The notes: generated by a model from the sequence alone, not told the origin. A stretch of 64,000 nucleotides of DNA from Cupriavidus basilensis (GCF_000876015.1 NZ_BBQM01000033.1:1-64000), one strand, 5' to 3'; positions 43,399 to 52,613 are shown, numbered from the stretch's first letter. A program made the numbers and translations.

Positions 43399-43404
43399 TA
43401 TAAT
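43399..43404 (+). promoter_or_regulatory. candidate -10 element of hemA
   Basis: A perfect TATAAT 141 nt before the hemA ATG, flanked by short complementary arms CGGGC (43392-43396) and GCCCG (43408-43412). No clear -35 is seen at the usual distance. Confidence 0.45.
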
Positions 43405-43544
43405 GTAGCCCGGTTCGGCGGCGCAATGCGCCGGAATCCGCCGCGTGGAAACCGCGCCGCGGATTTGCCTTTTGAAGCCCGCGCGGCAGCCAGCCTGGAG
43501 CATGGCACCCCGCGGGGCCCGGACCCAAAGACGTGTCCCCCACC

Positions 43545-44849
43545 ATGCAACTGCTTGCGATCGGTATCAATCACACCACGGCGCCCGTCTCGCTGCGCGA
43601 ACGGGTGGCGTTTCCGCTTGAGCAGATCAAGCCGGCGCTGGGGGCGCTGCGCACGCACCTGGCGGGCAGGAATGGCACCGAAGCCGCCATCCTGTCCACC
43701 TGCAACCGCACCGAGATCTATTGCGCCACCGACGTGCTGGTCAACGGCGACGCCGGCTTCGAGCACACGCTGCGCTGGCTGGCGCAGCACCACAACGTGC
43801 CGGCCGGCGAACTGGCGCCCCACCTGTATTCCCTGCCGCAGTCCGAAGCCGTGCGCCATGCGTTCCGCGTGGCCAGCGGGCTGGACTCGATGGTGCTGGG
43901 CGAAACCCAGATCCTGGGCCAGTTGAAGGACGCGGTGCGCACCGCCGGCGAGGCTGGGGCGCTTGGCACCTACCTGAACCAGTTGTTCCAGCGCACCTTC
44001 GCGGTGGCCAAGGAAGTGCGCGGCCAGACCGAGATCGGCGCGCATTCGGTGTCGATGGCCGCCGCCGCGGTGCGCCTGGCGCAGCGGATCTTCGAAAGCG
44101 TCTCGACCCAGCGCGTGCTGTTCATCGGCGCGGGCGAGATGATCGAGCTGTGCGCCACGCACTTCGCCGCGCAGACGCCGCGCCAGATCGTGGTGGCCAA
44201 CCGCACCGTGGAGCGCGGCGAGAAGCTGGCCGAGCAACTGGCCGAGCAGGGCCTGACCACCGAGGCGATCCGCCTGTCGGACCTGGGCGCGCGCCTGCAT
44301 GAATTCGACATCGTGGTGTCCTGCACCGCCAGCTCGCTGCCCATCATCGGACTCGGCGCGGTGGAGCGCGCGGTCAAGCTGCGGCGCCACCGCCCGATCA
44401 TGATGGTGGACCTGGCCGTGCCGCGCGACGTGGAGCCCGAAGTCGCGCGCCTGGACGACGTGTTCCTGTACACCGTGGACGACCTCGGCGCCATCGTGCG
44501 CGAAGGCAACGCCATGCGCCAGGCCGCCGTGGCGCAGGCCGAGGCCATCATCGAAAGCCGCGTGCAGAACTTCATGCACTGGCTGGAAACCCGCAGCGTG
44601 GTGCCCGTCATCCGCGACCTGCAGGCGCAGGGCGAGGCCATGCGCCAGGCCGAGCTGGACCGCGCGCGCCGCATGCTGGCGCGCGGCGACGACCCCGAAG
44701 CGGTGCTCGAGGCGCTCTCCGGCGCGCTCACCCGCAAGTTCCTGCACGGCCCCACCCACGCGCTCAACCACACCCAGGGCGACGACCGCGAAACCCTGCT
44801 GCGCCTGGTGCCGGGCCTGTTCCGCCACAGCAGCCACTCCGAGCGCTAG
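43545..44849 (+). CDS. hemA: glutamyl-tRNA reductase
   Basis: A 434-residue enzyme that reduces glutamyl-tRNA to glutamate 1-semialdehyde, the first step of tetrapyrrole synthesis by the C5 route. The catalytic Cys53 lies in [32 protein letters not shown] and the NADPH-binding [15 protein letters not shown] follow, and the C-terminal dimerisation domain begins near residue 340. ATG at 43545 is preferred over GTG at 43533. It is followed by prfA 152 nt later, the conserved hemA-prfA-prmC order. Confidence 0.96.
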   Translation: MQLLAIGINHTTAPVSLRERVAFPLEQIKPALGALRTHLAGRNGTEAAILSTCNRTEIYCATDVLVNGDAGFEHTLRWLAQHHNVPAGELAPHLYSLPQSEAVRHAFRVASGLDSMVLGETQILGQLKDAVRTAGEAGALGTYLNQLFQRTFAVAKEVRGQTEIGAHSVSMAAAAVRLAQRIFESVSTQRVLFIGAGEMIELCATHFAAQTPRQIVVANRTVERGEKLAEQLAEQGLTTEAIRLSDLGARLHEFDIVVSCTASSLPIIGLGAVERAVKLRRHRPIMMVDLAVPRDVEPEVARLDDVFLYTVDDLGAIVREGNAMRQAAVAQAEAIIESRVQNFMHWLETRSVVPVIRDLQAQGEAMRQAELDRARRMLARGDDPEAVLEALSGALTRKFLHGPTHALNHTQGDDRETLLRLVPGLFRHSSHSER

Positions 44850-45001
44850 CAGCGCTCTGCCACCGGCGGCGCGCGTCCTGCGCGCCACCAGCCCTTGCCT
44901 GCCGCGGCATCTTGCCCGGACATGCAATCCCGACGCCGCCTGCCGGCATCCGCCCCAACCCAGTACGACCTCCGCTTCAGCGCGACCCTGCCCGGATACC
45001 C

Positions 45002-46084
45002 ATGAAAGCCAGCATGCTAGCCAAGCTCGACCAGTTGTCCGAGCGACTCGACGAAGTCAACGCCCTGCTCGCCCGCGAGGACGCCACCGCCAAGATCGAC
45101 GTCTACCGCAAGCTCACGCGCGAGCACGCGGAACTGTCGCCGGTGGCCGAGCAGTACGCGCAGTACCGCCAGGCGCAGGAAGACCTGGCCACCGCGCAGG
45201 CGCTGCTGGACGACCCCGAGATGAAGGAGTTCGCCACCGACGAGATCGGCGCCGCGCGCGCGCGCCTGGAGGCGCTGGAGATCAGCCTGCAGAAGCTGCT
45301 GCTGCCCAAGGACCCCAACGACGACCGCAACCTGCTGCTGGAAATCCGCGCCGGCGCCGGCGGCGAGGAAAGCGCGCTGTTCGCCGCCAACCTGCTGCGC
45401 ATGTACACGCGCTATGCCGAGCGCCAGCGCTGGCAGGTGGAGGTGATGAGCGAATCGCCGTCCGACCTCGGCGGCTACAAGGAAGTCATCATCCGCATCG
45501 CCGGCGACGCGGCATTCTCGCGCCTGAAGTTCGAGTCCGGCGGCCACCGCGTGCAGCGCGTGCCGGCCACCGAGGCGCAGGGCCGCATCCACACCTCGGC
45601 CTGCACGGTGGCGGTGATGCCCGAGGCCGACGAAGTGGCCGAGGTGCAGATCAATCCCGCCGACCTGCGCGTCGACACCTTCCGCGCCTCCGGCGCCGGC
45701 GGCCAGCACGTGAACAAGACCGACTCGGCGGTGCGCCTGACCCACATCCCCACCGGCATCGTGGTGGAGTGCCAGGACGACCGCAGCCAGCACCGCAACA
45801 AGGACAAGGCCATGAAGGTGCTGGCCGCGCGCCTGATGGACGCGCAGCTGCGCGCCGCGCAGGCCAAGGAGGCCAGCACCCGCCGCAACCTGATCGGCTC
45901 GGGCGACCGCAGCGACCGCATCCGCACGTACAATTTCCCGCAGGGCCGGGTCACGGACCACCGCATCAACCTGACGCTGTACAAGATCGAGGCGATCATG
46001 GACGGCGACCTCGACGAGCTGCTGTCCGCGCTGGCGGCGGAACACCAGGCCGACCAGCTCGCGGCGCTCGGCGAGGACCATTAA
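45002..46084 (+). CDS. prfA: peptide chain release factor 1
   Basis: A 360-residue release factor that reads UAA and UAG. The codon-recognition tripeptide PAT is at 188-190 and the catalytic GGQ at 233-235 in [18 protein letters not shown]; both mark RF1 and not RF2. The Gln of GGQ is the target of the PrmC methyltransferase encoded further down. Length is normal. The first ATG is used; MLAKLDQL four residues later is an alternative. Confidence 0.97.
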   Translation: MKASMLAKLDQLSERLDEVNALLAREDATAKIDVYRKLTREHAELSPVAEQYAQYRQAQEDLATAQALLDDPEMKEFATDEIGAARARLEALEISLQKLLLPKDPNDDRNLLLEIRAGAGGEESALFAANLLRMYTRYAERQRWQVEVMSESPSDLGGYKEVIIRIAGDAAFSRLKFESGGHRVQRVPATEAQGRIHTSACTVAVMPEADEVAEVQINPADLRVDTFRASGAGGQHVNKTDSAVRLTHIPTGIVVECQDDRSQHRNKDKAMKVLAARLMDAQLRAAQAKEASTRRNLIGSGDRSDRIRTYNFPQGRVTDHRINLTLYKIEAIMDGDLDELLSALAAEHQADQLAALGEDH

Positions 46085-46317
46085 TCGCATGAATGGCCGC
46101 GCGGCGCCGCCATTATCGGGCGCCGGTTATGGCGGCCGGGGCCGCGATAACCCATCTCGCAACCTATAAATCGGCTCTTAACGAAAACCTTTGTATCTGT
46201 TGTAAATGCTTGAAACAGCACTGGCGTGACATATGCCGCTGTCTATAATCGATTTCGACCGAGTCGCCACACAGAGGGCGGCGTGTCGACCCTCCTAATG
46301 GACAAAAGGACGAAATC
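46085..46317. promoter_or_regulatory. promoter region of the Ala-rich lipoprotein gene
   Basis: About 230 nt of AT-richer sequence with a perfect TATAAT at 46244-46249 and a TTGAAA at 46210-46215, but their spacing (28 nt) is too wide for one promoter, so only the -10 is supported. GGACAAAAGGACG before the ATG serves as ribosome site. Confidence 0.45.
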
Positions 46318-46644
46318 ATGAAGAAATTGCTCGCGCTGTTGATGATCACCGCTGCCCTGACCGCCTGCGGCAAGAAGGAAGAAGCGCCCGCCACGCCTAG
46401 CGCCGACAGCGCCATGCAGAACGCCGCCGATTCCGCCAAGGCCGCCGCCAGCGATGCCGCAGCCGCAGCCAGCAATGCCGCCGACGCCGCCAAGGCCGCC
46501 GCCAGCGGTGCCGCAGCCGACGTCTCCGCCGCCGCCGAGCAGGCCAAGACGGACGCCGGCAACGCGATGCAGCGCGCCAAGGATGCCGCCAAGGATGCCG
46601 TGAACGCCGGCGCCGACAAGGCCAAGGACGCCGTCAACAAGTAA
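46318..46644 (+). CDS. Ala-rich small lipoprotein
   Basis: A 108-residue lipoprotein: signal peptide with lipobox LTAC and lipidated C17, then a mature part of almost only Ala, Asp, Lys, Ser and Asn in repeated AADxAKAAASDAA-type heptad-like units. It is predicted to form a long amphipathic helix, like membrane-associated Lpp- or YtxH-like proteins, and might coat the envelope or peptidoglycan. It has its own promoter and a terminator, so it is a self-contained unit placed between prfA and prmC. Function unknown. Confidence 0.8.
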   Translation: MKKLLALLMITAALTACGKKEEAPATPSADSAMQNAADSAKAAASDAAAAASNAADAAKAAASGAAADVSAAAEQAKTDAGNAMQRAKDAAKDAVNAGADKAKDAVNK

Positions 46645-46676
46645 TGCCGCCGCGCGGACAAGCGCGCTACACTGCG

Positions 46677-46709
46677 AACCCCGCCGAGGCACGCGCCAGG
46701 CGGGGTTTT
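46677..46709 (+). terminator. intrinsic terminator after the lipoprotein gene
   Basis: AACCCCGCC (46677-46685) pairs with GGCGGGGTT (46699-46707), continuing into TT, CC and a T6 run. It should separate lipoprotein mRNA from prmC. Confidence 0.88.
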
Positions 46710-46827
46710 CCTTTTTTCCGGCGCCCTTCCCGGCGCCTTTCCCGCGCCCGTCCCGTCGTTTTTCCGGCACCCGCCTGTCACCCGCTCGTCATTCGCTTGT
46801 TGCCCGTCCGCCGCCTGACTTTCACCC

Positions 46828-47727
46828 ATGTCCAGCCCCGCCCCCGCCCAGCCCGCCGTCCTGCCTGAAACCGTCACGGTGCGCCATGCCCTGGCGCTGG
46901 CCACGGCGGCCGGCCTGCCGGCGCTGGAGGCGCGCATGCTGCTCACGCACGTCACCGGGCTGACCCGCACGCAACTGATCACGCGCGACGGCGACACGCT
47001 GGCCGCCACCGAGCGCGACCGCTTCGGCGCCCTGCTCGCGCGCCGGCTCGCCGGCGAGCCGGTGGCCTACCTGCTCGGCGAGCGCGAGTTCTTCGGGCGC
47101 CCGTTCCGCGTCACGCCGGACGTGCTGATTCCGCGGCCCGACACCGAGATCGCGGTGGAGACCGCGCTCAGGCTGATCGCGCCGCTGGCCGCGCCGCGCC
47201 TGCTCGACATGGGCACCGGCTCGGGCGCGCTCGCCGTCACGCTGGCCTGCGAGCGGCCGGACGCGGAAGTCTGGGCCACCGATGTCTCGGCAGGCGCATT
47301 GCGGGTGGCGCAGGACAACGCGCGCGCGCTCGGCGCGGCCAACGTGCGCTTCCTGGCGTCGGACTGGTATGCCGCGCTGCCGGACGGCCTGCGCTTCGAC
47401 CTGATCGTCAGCAACCCGCCGTACATCCCGGCAGGCGACCCGCACCTCACGCAGGGCGACCTGCGCTTCGAGCCGGTCGACGCGCTGACCGACCACGGCG
47501 ACGGCCTGTCCGACCTCGCCGCCATCGTCGCCGGCGCCGACGCGCGCCTGCGCGCCGGCGGCTGGCTGCTGATGGAGCACGGCTACGACCAGGGCGAGGC
47601 CGCGCGCGGGCTGCTGGCGGCGGCGGGCCTGGCCGACATCTTCACCGCGCGCGACCTCGCCGGCCACGAGCGCTGCAGCGGCGCGCGGCGCTTTGTGGCG
47701 CCGCCGGCATCCGGCGGCGGCGCCTGA
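46828..47727 (+). CDS. prmC: peptide chain release factor N5-glutamine methyltransferase
   Basis: A 299-residue SAM-dependent methyltransferase that methylates the Gln of the GGQ motif in release factors, including PrfA encoded nearby. The helical N-terminal substrate-binding domain is followed by the SAM motif LLDMGTGSGALAVTLA (about 125-140) and the catalytic NPPY at 196-199. No good ribosome site is seen; the ATG is that giving the normal N-terminus. It lies after the terminator of the lipoprotein gene, so needs its own promoter. Confidence 0.94.
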   Translation: MSSPAPAQPAVLPETVTVRHALALATAAGLPALEARMLLTHVTGLTRTQLITRDGDTLAATERDRFGALLARRLAGEPVAYLLGEREFFGRPFRVTPDVLIPRPDTEIAVETALRLIAPLAAPRLLDMGTGSGALAVTLACERPDAEVWATDVSAGALRVAQDNARALGAANVRFLASDWYAALPDGLRFDLIVSNPPYIPAGDPHLTQGDLRFEPVDALTDHGDGLSDLAAIVAGADARLRAGGWLLMEHGYDQGEAARGLLAAAGLADIFTARDLAGHERCSGARRFVAPPASGGGA

Positions 47728-47747
47728 ACGGGAACGGCCGATTCCGG

Positions 47748-47753
47748 TAAAAT
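47748..47753 (+). promoter_or_regulatory. candidate -10 element of grxD
   Basis: TAAAAT follows a weak TGAACG -35 at 17-nt spacing, 93 nt before the grxD ATG, so grxD may be transcribed independently of prmC. Confidence 0.4.
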
Positions 47754-47846
47754 CGTTTCCTTCATGGCGTGCACTCCGCGCGCCTGCCGATTTCCCCCGC
47801 CTGCGGCCGCCGGCACGACCGGCCCCGCGCAACCGAAAGAGACATC

Positions 47847-48158
47847 ATGAGTGACGTGCAACAAAAGATCGACCAGATCGTCAAGGGCAACCCGGTGGTC
47901 CTGTTCATGAAGGGCACCGCCCAGTTCCCGATGTGCGGCTTCTCCGGCCGCGCCATCCAGATCCTGAAGGCCTGCGGCGTGGACGCGCCGACCACGGTCA
48001 ACGTGCTGGAAGACGAAGGCATCCGCCAGGGCATCAAGGAATACGCGAGCTGGCCGACCATTCCCCAGCTCTACGTCAACGGCGAATTCGTCGGCGGCTC
48101 GGACATCATGATGGAGATGTACCAGAACGGCGAACTGCAATCGCTGCTCAAGGCCTGA
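47847..48158 (+). CDS. grxD: monothiol glutaredoxin (Grx4 family)
   Basis: A 103-residue monothiol glutaredoxin with active site CGFS (C30-S33), the cis-Pro in WPTIPQLYVNGEF and the GGSDIMMEM glutathione-binding end. Such proteins bind a [2Fe-2S] cluster with glutathione and pass clusters to other proteins. It has GAAAGAG 6-12 nt upstream. ubiX starts 7 nt after its stop, so the two are cotranscribed. Confidence 0.95.
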   Translation: MSDVQQKIDQIVKGNPVVLFMKGTAQFPMCGFSGRAIQILKACGVDAPTTVNVLEDEGIRQGIKEYASWPTIPQLYVNGEFVGGSDIMMEMYQNGELQSLLKA

Positions 48159-48165
48159 GCACGCG

Positions 48166-48780
48166 ATGAGCGCAGCCGGTGATGCAGGCCGGGGCGCCGG
48201 CAAGCCGCGGCGCCTGATCGTCGCCATCACCGGCGCCACCGGCGCGGTCTACGGTGTGCGCTTGGTGCAGATCCTGCGCGCCGTGCCCGGCGTCGAGACC
48301 CACCTGCTGATTTCGCCCGCGGGCGTGATGAACCTCCAGCACGAGCTCGACATGGGCAAGGCCGAGGTCGAAGCGTTCGCGCACGTCGTGCACAACGTGC
48401 GCGACATCGGCGCCACCATCGCCAGCGGCTCGTTCGCGTCCCACGCGATGGTGGTGGCGCCGTGCTCGATGCGCACGCTGGCCGCGGTGGCGCACGGCCT
48501 GTCCGACAACCTCATCACGCGCGCGGCCGACGTCACGCTCAAGGAGCGCCGCAAGCTGGTGCTGATGGTGCGCGAGACGCCGCTGAACCTGGCCCACCTG
48601 CGCAACATGACCGCCGTCACCGAGATGGGCGGCATCATCTTCCCGCCCGTGCCGGGCTTCTACCAGAAGCCGCAGAGCGTGGCCCAGCTGGTGGACCACA
48701 CCGTCGGCCGCGTGCTCGACCTGATCGACGTGCCGCAGACGCTGGCGCCGAGCTGGGGCGGGCTCAACGGCCAGGCCTGA
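48166..48780 (+). CDS. ubiX: flavin prenyltransferase UbiX
   Basis: A 204-residue flavoprotein that prenylates FMN to make the cofactor of the UbiD decarboxylase in ubiquinone synthesis. Conserved parts are VAITGATGAVYGVRLVQIL (about 19-37), SGSFASHAMVVAPCSMRTLA, ITRAADVTLKERRKLVLMVRETPLN and PPVPGFYQKP, in which the family has its key Ser, Glu, Arg and Tyr. The gene follows grxD directly. ubiD is not in the window. Confidence 0.95.
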   Translation: MSAAGDAGRGAGKPRRLIVAITGATGAVYGVRLVQILRAVPGVETHLLISPAGVMNLQHELDMGKAEVEAFAHVVHNVRDIGATIASGSFASHAMVVAPCSMRTLAAVAHGLSDNLITRAADVTLKERRKLVLMVRETPLNLAHLRNMTAVTEMGGIIFPPVPGFYQKPQSVAQLVDHTVGRVLDLIDVPQTLAPSWGGLNGQA

Positions 48781-48808
48781 GGCCGCGGCGGGCGCGGCCC
48801 CGTCCGCC

Positions 48809-49042
48809 TCAATGCCAGTAGCGGTAGCGGCGGCCGCCGCCGTAGTAGCCGCCGCGATAGCCGTAGTAGCCGCCGTAGACCCCCGGCGTCACCACCACCG
48901 CGGGCGCGGCATACACCGGCGCCGGCGCCACGGCCACTTCCCCGCCGCCGCCGTAGCCATAGGCCGGATAAGCCGGATAGACCGCGCAGCCCCCGAGCAG
49001 GGCGGCGCCGGCCACCGCGATCCCAATCATCCACGTTTTCAT
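48809..49042 (-). CDS. small Gly/Tyr-rich lipoprotein
   Basis: A 77-residue lipoprotein: signal peptide with lipobox LLGGC (C19), then a low-complexity mature part of Pro-Ala-Tyr and Gly-Tyr repeats (YPAYPAYGYGGGG; GGYYGYRGGYYGGG) ending RRYRYWH. Similar Tyr/Gly-rich tiny lipoproteins are frequent in Burkholderiales and lack known function. A hairpin sits in its 5' leader (49059-49078). It converges on ubiX. Confidence 0.75.
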   Translation of the reverse strand: MKTWMIGIAVAGAALLGGCAVYPAYPAYGYGGGGEVAVAPAPVYAAPAVVVTPGVYGGYYGYRGGYYGGGRRYRYWH

Positions 49043-49058
49043 TTTCGTTGTCCTTTGC

Positions 49059-49078
49059 GGGCAGGTTATTGCCTGCCC
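49059..49078 (-). promoter_or_regulatory. 5' leader hairpin of the small lipoprotein gene
   Basis: GGGCAGG (49059-49065) and CCTGCCC (49072-49078) form a stem with a 6-nt loop, just ahead of the AAAGGACAA ribosome site. It could influence translation or mRNA stability, or be a protein-binding palindrome. Confidence 0.4.
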
Positions 49079-49219
49079 ATAAGAACGTTATACGGGGCGG
49101 GTCGGTAATACAGGGTCAATGTGCTGTAACCGTTGTTACGAATGGAAACGGGATGGCGTTTGTATGGGCCAATCGGGAAGAACGGGAAAAAGGGGAAGAC
49201 GGAAGCGCCGTGCTTCCGC

Positions 49220-49274
49220 CATGTCCGCGCCATATCCGCACCATGCACGCGCGATGTCCGCGCCACGCCCGCGC
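49220..49274. repeat. five imperfect 11-bp tandem repeats
   Basis: Units CATGTCCGCGC, CATATCCGCAC, CATGCACGCGC, GATGTCCGCGC and CACGCCCGCGC run back to back and end 1 nt before the stop codon of the leftward ALDH gene. They lie in its 3' untranslated region. Copy number may vary. Confidence 0.7.
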
Positions 49275-49275
49275 C

Positions 49276-50796
49276 TCACACCTCGAACCGTATGCCCTGC
49301 GCCAGCGGCAGCGCGTCGCCGTAGTTGATGGTGTTGGTGGCGCGCCGCATATAGCCCTTCCACGCGTCCGAGCCGGACTCGCGCCCGCCGCCGGTGGCCT
49401 TCTCGCCGCCGAACGCGCCGCCGATCTCGGCACCGCTGGTGCCGATGTTGACGTTGGCGATGCCGCAGTCGCTGCCCGCGGCGGACAGAAAGCGCTCGGC
49501 CTCGCGCAGCGACTCGGTGAAGATGCACGACGACAGGCCGTGCGCCGCGGCGTTGTTCAGCGCGATGGCTTCATCCAGCGTGTCGTAGGGCATCACGTAC
49601 AGGATCGGCGCGAAGGTCTCGGTCAGCATGGTCTCGTGCTGGCGGTCGGTCAGCACCAGCGCCGGGCGCACGTATTCGGCATTCGGATAGCGCTCCGCCA
49701 GCACGCGCTCGCCACCGTGCACCACGTTGCCGTGGCCGCGGCAGCGCAGCAGCGCGCCGGCCATCGCGGCCCCGGCGGCGCCGTCGATCAGCGGGCCGAC
49801 CAGCGTCGCTTCCGCGAGCGGGTCGCCCATCGGCAAGGTGCTGAACACATGCATCAGCCGCGTGGTCACGGCGTCGAACAGGTCGGCATGGACGAAGGCG
49901 CGGCGCAGCGTGGTGCAGCGCTGCCCGGCGGTGCCGGCGGCGGAGAACGTGATGGCGCGGATGGCCAGCTCGATATTGGCCGACGGCGCAACGATCGCCG
50001 CGTTGTTGCCGCCCAGCTCCAGGATCGCGCGCTTGAACTGCCCGGCGCAGGCGATGCCGACCTCGCGGCCCATGCGCGTGGAGCCGGTGGCGCTGACCAG
50101 CCGCACGTCGGCGTGCGCGACCAGATGCTGCCCGAGCGCCTGCGGGCCGGCCAGCACCGTGGCGATGCCGGCGTGATGGGGCGCGGCGATGTCGAGCACG
50201 CCGTCCAGCAGGCCCTGCACGGCGAGCGCGCACAGCGGCGTCTTCTCGGACGGCTTCCACACCACGCCGTTGCCGCACACCAGCGCCAGCGCCGCGTTCC
50301 AGGCCCACACCGCGACCGGGAAGTTGAACGCCGAGATCACGCCGCACAGGCCATACGGATGCCAGGTCTCGCGCATGGCGTGCTGCGGCCGCTCCGAGGC
50401 GATGGTCAGGCCGTGCAGCTGGCGCGACAGGCCGACCGCGAAGTCGCAGATGTCGATCATCTCCTGCACCTCGCCCAGCCCTTCCTGCAGGATCTTGCCG
50501 GACTCCAGCGAGACCAGTTGGCCGAGATGCTTCTTGTGCTCGCGCAGCATCTCGCCGAAGCGGCGCACCACCTCGCCGCGCACCGGCGCCGGCACCAGCG
50601 CCCAGCTGGCCTGCGCCGCGCGCGCGCGTTCGATGCGCGCGTCGGCCTCGGCCGGCGTGCAGGCGGGCAGGTGGCCGAATGCCTCGCCGTCGATGGGCGA
50701 GCGCACCGGCAGCGCGCCGGCGGGCCCCTCGCCTTCGCGCCACGGCGCGGGCAGACCGATGGCCTGCCAGCAGGCCGCGAATTCCCTGGCTTTCAT
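49276..50796 (-). CDS. ALDH7-type aldehyde dehydrogenase (aminoadipate semialdehyde/piperideine-6-carboxylate)
   Basis: A 506-residue NAD-dependent dehydrogenase of the antiquitin/AmaB (ALDH7) group that oxidises alpha-aminoadipate semialdehyde to aminoadipate in lysine breakdown. The catalytic Cys294 lies in AGQRCTTLRR and general base Glu260 in LELGGNN. The diagnostic ALDH7 ending GGAFGGEKATGGGRESGSD and YMRRATNTINYG is present. It overlaps the stop of the saccharopine dehydrogenase-like gene by ATGA, so the two are translated together. Lysine catabolism is inferred from this pairing and from the divergent Lrp-type regulator. Confidence 0.9.
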   Translation of the reverse strand: MKAREFAACWQAIGLPAPWREGEGPAGALPVRSPIDGEAFGHLPACTPAEADARIERARAAQASWALVPAPVRGEVVRRFGEMLREHKKHLGQLVSLESGKILQEGLGEVQEMIDICDFAVGLSRQLHGLTIASERPQHAMRETWHPYGLCGVISAFNFPVAVWAWNAALALVCGNGVVWKPSEKTPLCALAVQGLLDGVLDIAAPHHAGIATVLAGPQALGQHLVAHADVRLVSATGSTRMGREVGIACAGQFKRAILELGGNNAAIVAPSANIELAIRAITFSAAGTAGQRCTTLRRAFVHADLFDAVTTRLMHVFSTLPMGDPLAEATLVGPLIDGAAGAAMAGALLRCRGHGNVVHGGERVLAERYPNAEYVRPALVLTDRQHETMLTETFAPILYVMPYDTLDEAIALNNAAAHGLSSCIFTESLREAERFLSAAGSDCGIANVNIGTSGAEIGGAFGGEKATGGGRESGSDAWKGYMRRATNTINYGDALPLAQGIRFEV

Positions 50797-51998
50797 ACCG
50801 TTGCCTCCTGGAGCGGGTGACAGGTGTAGTGTCGGCCGAAACGGTTGGCGAGGAAAGCGTCCAGCGGCATCGCCTCCTGCGGCACGAAGCCCTGCCGCGG
50901 CAGCACGCCGGTGGCCACGAGGTCGAGCGCGGCGCAGATGCCGGCGGCGGTGGTGAGCTGGATCGCGTTGAGGTGGCCGGCGGCGGTGTCGGCCCCGCCG
51001 ATGCGCGCCGAGAACGACTCCTGCATCAGGCGCCCGCGCGCGCCGCCGCTGCTGGCGGCATGGCCGGTGGCGCTGGCGAACACGATCACCACGTCCTGCT
51101 GCGTGGCGGGAATCGCGCTGTCAAAGATCTCGCGCATCCAGTCGCGCCGCTCGCGCAGGCGCAGGTCGTTGAGCAGCAGTTTCATCACCGCGCAGTGGCC
51201 CGGATAGCGGATCGACTTGTAGTCCACGTCGCGCGCGCGCCCGGCCAGCGTCTCGGGCAGCGTGCCCAGCCCGCCGGAAGTGTTGAAGGCCTCGTATGCG
51301 ATGCCGTCCAGCGCGAAGCTTTCCAGCCCTTCGAGCGCGGGCACCTCGACGCGGCGCCCGTCGACGATGGCCTCGCACGGATTGCAGTATTCGTTGATGA
51401 GCCCTTCGGTGCTCCACGTCAGGTTGTACTTGAGCGCGTTGCTCGGAAAGCGCGGCAGCGCGCCCACGCGCATCTTCAGCGCCAGCAGTTCGCCGCCGCC
51501 GCGCAGGAAGCGCTGCGCGAGCTCGTTGCCGACCACGCCGATGAAACCCGGCGCCAGCCCGCACTGCGGCATCAGCACCGAGCGCGCGCCCACCGCCAGC
51601 GCGCGGATGGCGTGGGTGGCGACCACGTCTTCGGTCAGGTCGAAGTAATGCACGCCGAGGCTGGCCGCCACCGTGGCCACGCCCACCGCGGCATGGAACG
51701 GCAGCGCGTTGAGCACGGCATCGGCGCCGCGCAGCAGCGCCGCGCAGTCCTGCGCCCGGTCCAGCGCGCGGGCGCCGACCGCGATGCCTTCGGGCAGGCC
51801 CTGGAACTGCGCCGGGTCGCGGTCCACCAGCGTGACGCGGTAGTCGCCGCTGTCTTGCAGCATGGCGGCGATGGTGCGGCCGATCTTGCCGGCGCCGAAC
51901 ACCACCACGCGCAGCGGGAACGGGGAAATGCCCGCGGGGGATGCCGCCGGCGCATTGGCGGCCGGGGCCAGCAGGCTGGGCGGATCGAGCTTGCTCAT
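50793..51998 (-). CDS. saccharopine dehydrogenase-like NAD(P)-binding protein
   Basis: A 401-residue protein with an N-terminal Rossmann fold (VVVFGAGKIGRTIAAML, about 30-46) and a C-terminal domain of the saccharopine dehydrogenase/lysine dehydrogenase family (HYFDLTEDV; PQCGLAPGFIGVVGNELAQ; RYPGHCAVMKLLL). It could oxidise lysine at the epsilon carbon to give aminoadipate semialdehyde/piperideine-6-carboxylate, the substrate of the coupled ALDH7 enzyme. AGGAGA about 7 nt before the ATG fixes the start. It is divergent from the Lrp/AsnC gene. Confidence 0.86.
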   Translation of the reverse strand: MSKLDPPSLLAPAANAPAASPAGISPFPLRVVVFGAGKIGRTIAAMLQDSGDYRVTLVDRDPAQFQGLPEGIAVGARALDRAQDCAALLRGADAVLNALPFHAAVGVATVAASLGVHYFDLTEDVVATHAIRALAVGARSVLMPQCGLAPGFIGVVGNELAQRFLRGGGELLALKMRVGALPRFPSNALKYNLTWSTEGLINEYCNPCEAIVDGRRVEVPALEGLESFALDGIAYEAFNTSGGLGTLPETLAGRARDVDYKSIRYPGHCAVMKLLLNDLRLRERRDWMREIFDSAIPATQQDVVIVFASATGHAASSGGARGRLMQESFSARIGGADTAAGHLNAIQLTTAAGICAALDLVATGVLPRQGFVPQEAMPLDAFLANRFGRHYTCHPLQEATV

Positions 51999-52108
51999 GA
52001 GGTTCTCCTGTCGGTATGGCCTGTGTTCATTCACTTGCTGACTGAAGTATGGTGTCGGGCACAGTCGGAATGAACAGGCAAGCTTGACGAAAACACCCCA
52101 TAATCAAA

Positions 52109-52138
52109 CGATTCGACAAGATGAATCGTCGAATCGTC
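52109..52138. promoter_or_regulatory. Lrp/AsnC-type operator palindrome
   Basis: ACGATTCGAC (52109-52118) and GTCGAATCGT (52129-52138) are perfectly complementary with a 10-nt AT-rich centre. It sits between the divergent lysine-catabolic genes and the Lrp-type regulator gene and is its likely binding site, controlling both directions. Confidence 0.65.
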
Positions 52139-52163
52139 ATCCCCCTCCCTGCGACGCCGCGCC

Positions 52164-52613
52164 ATGACCGAACTCGACCAGACCGACCGCCACCTGCTCG
52201 CGCTGCTGCAGGCCAACGCGCGCGAGAACGCCGCCAACCTCGCGCGCAGGCTGGGCATCGCCCGCACCACCGTGGTGGCGCGCATCGCGCGGCTCGAGCG
52301 CGACGGCGTGATCGCCGGCTACGGCGTGCGGCTCGGGCAGCAGATGGAAGACAATGCCATCCTGGCGTTCTGCGGCCTGTCGGTCATGCCCAAGGCCGCG
52401 CCCGCGGTGGTCAAGGCGCTGCGGCGCTTCCCGGAAATCGAGGAGTTGAATTCCGTGAGCGGGCCGGTGGACTACATGGCGGTGATCCGCTGCGACACGC
52501 ACGCGCGGCTCGACAAGCTGCTCGACGAGATCGGCGCGCTCGACGGCGTCAACCACACCACCACGTCGATCGTGCTGGCGCGCAAGATCGACCGCCGCCG
52601 CGCGGCGGGCTGA
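52164..52613 (+). CDS. Lrp/AsnC-family transcriptional regulator
   Basis: A 149-residue regulator with an N-terminal helix-turn-helix (about 5-55; NAANLARRLGIARTTVVARIARLERDGVI) and a C-terminal RAM effector domain (AILAFCGLSVMPKA; FPEIEELNSVSGPVDYMAVI). Members sense amino acids. Divergence from the saccharopine dehydrogenase/ALDH7 operon and the palindrome between them suggest it answers to lysine or a product. The dapB-like gene follows 35 nt later in the same direction and may be cotranscribed. Confidence 0.92.
   Translation: MTELDQTDRHLLALLQANARENAANLARRLGIARTTVVARIARLERDGVIAGYGVRLGQQMEDNAILAFCGLSVMPKAAPAVVKALRRFPEIEELNSVSGPVDYMAVIRCDTHARLDKLLDEIGALDGVNHTTTSIVLARKIDRRRAAG

Noticed and set aside
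49048-50820. 590-codon plus-strand frame
   Set aside because: Antisense to the ALDH7 gene; no recognisable domain.
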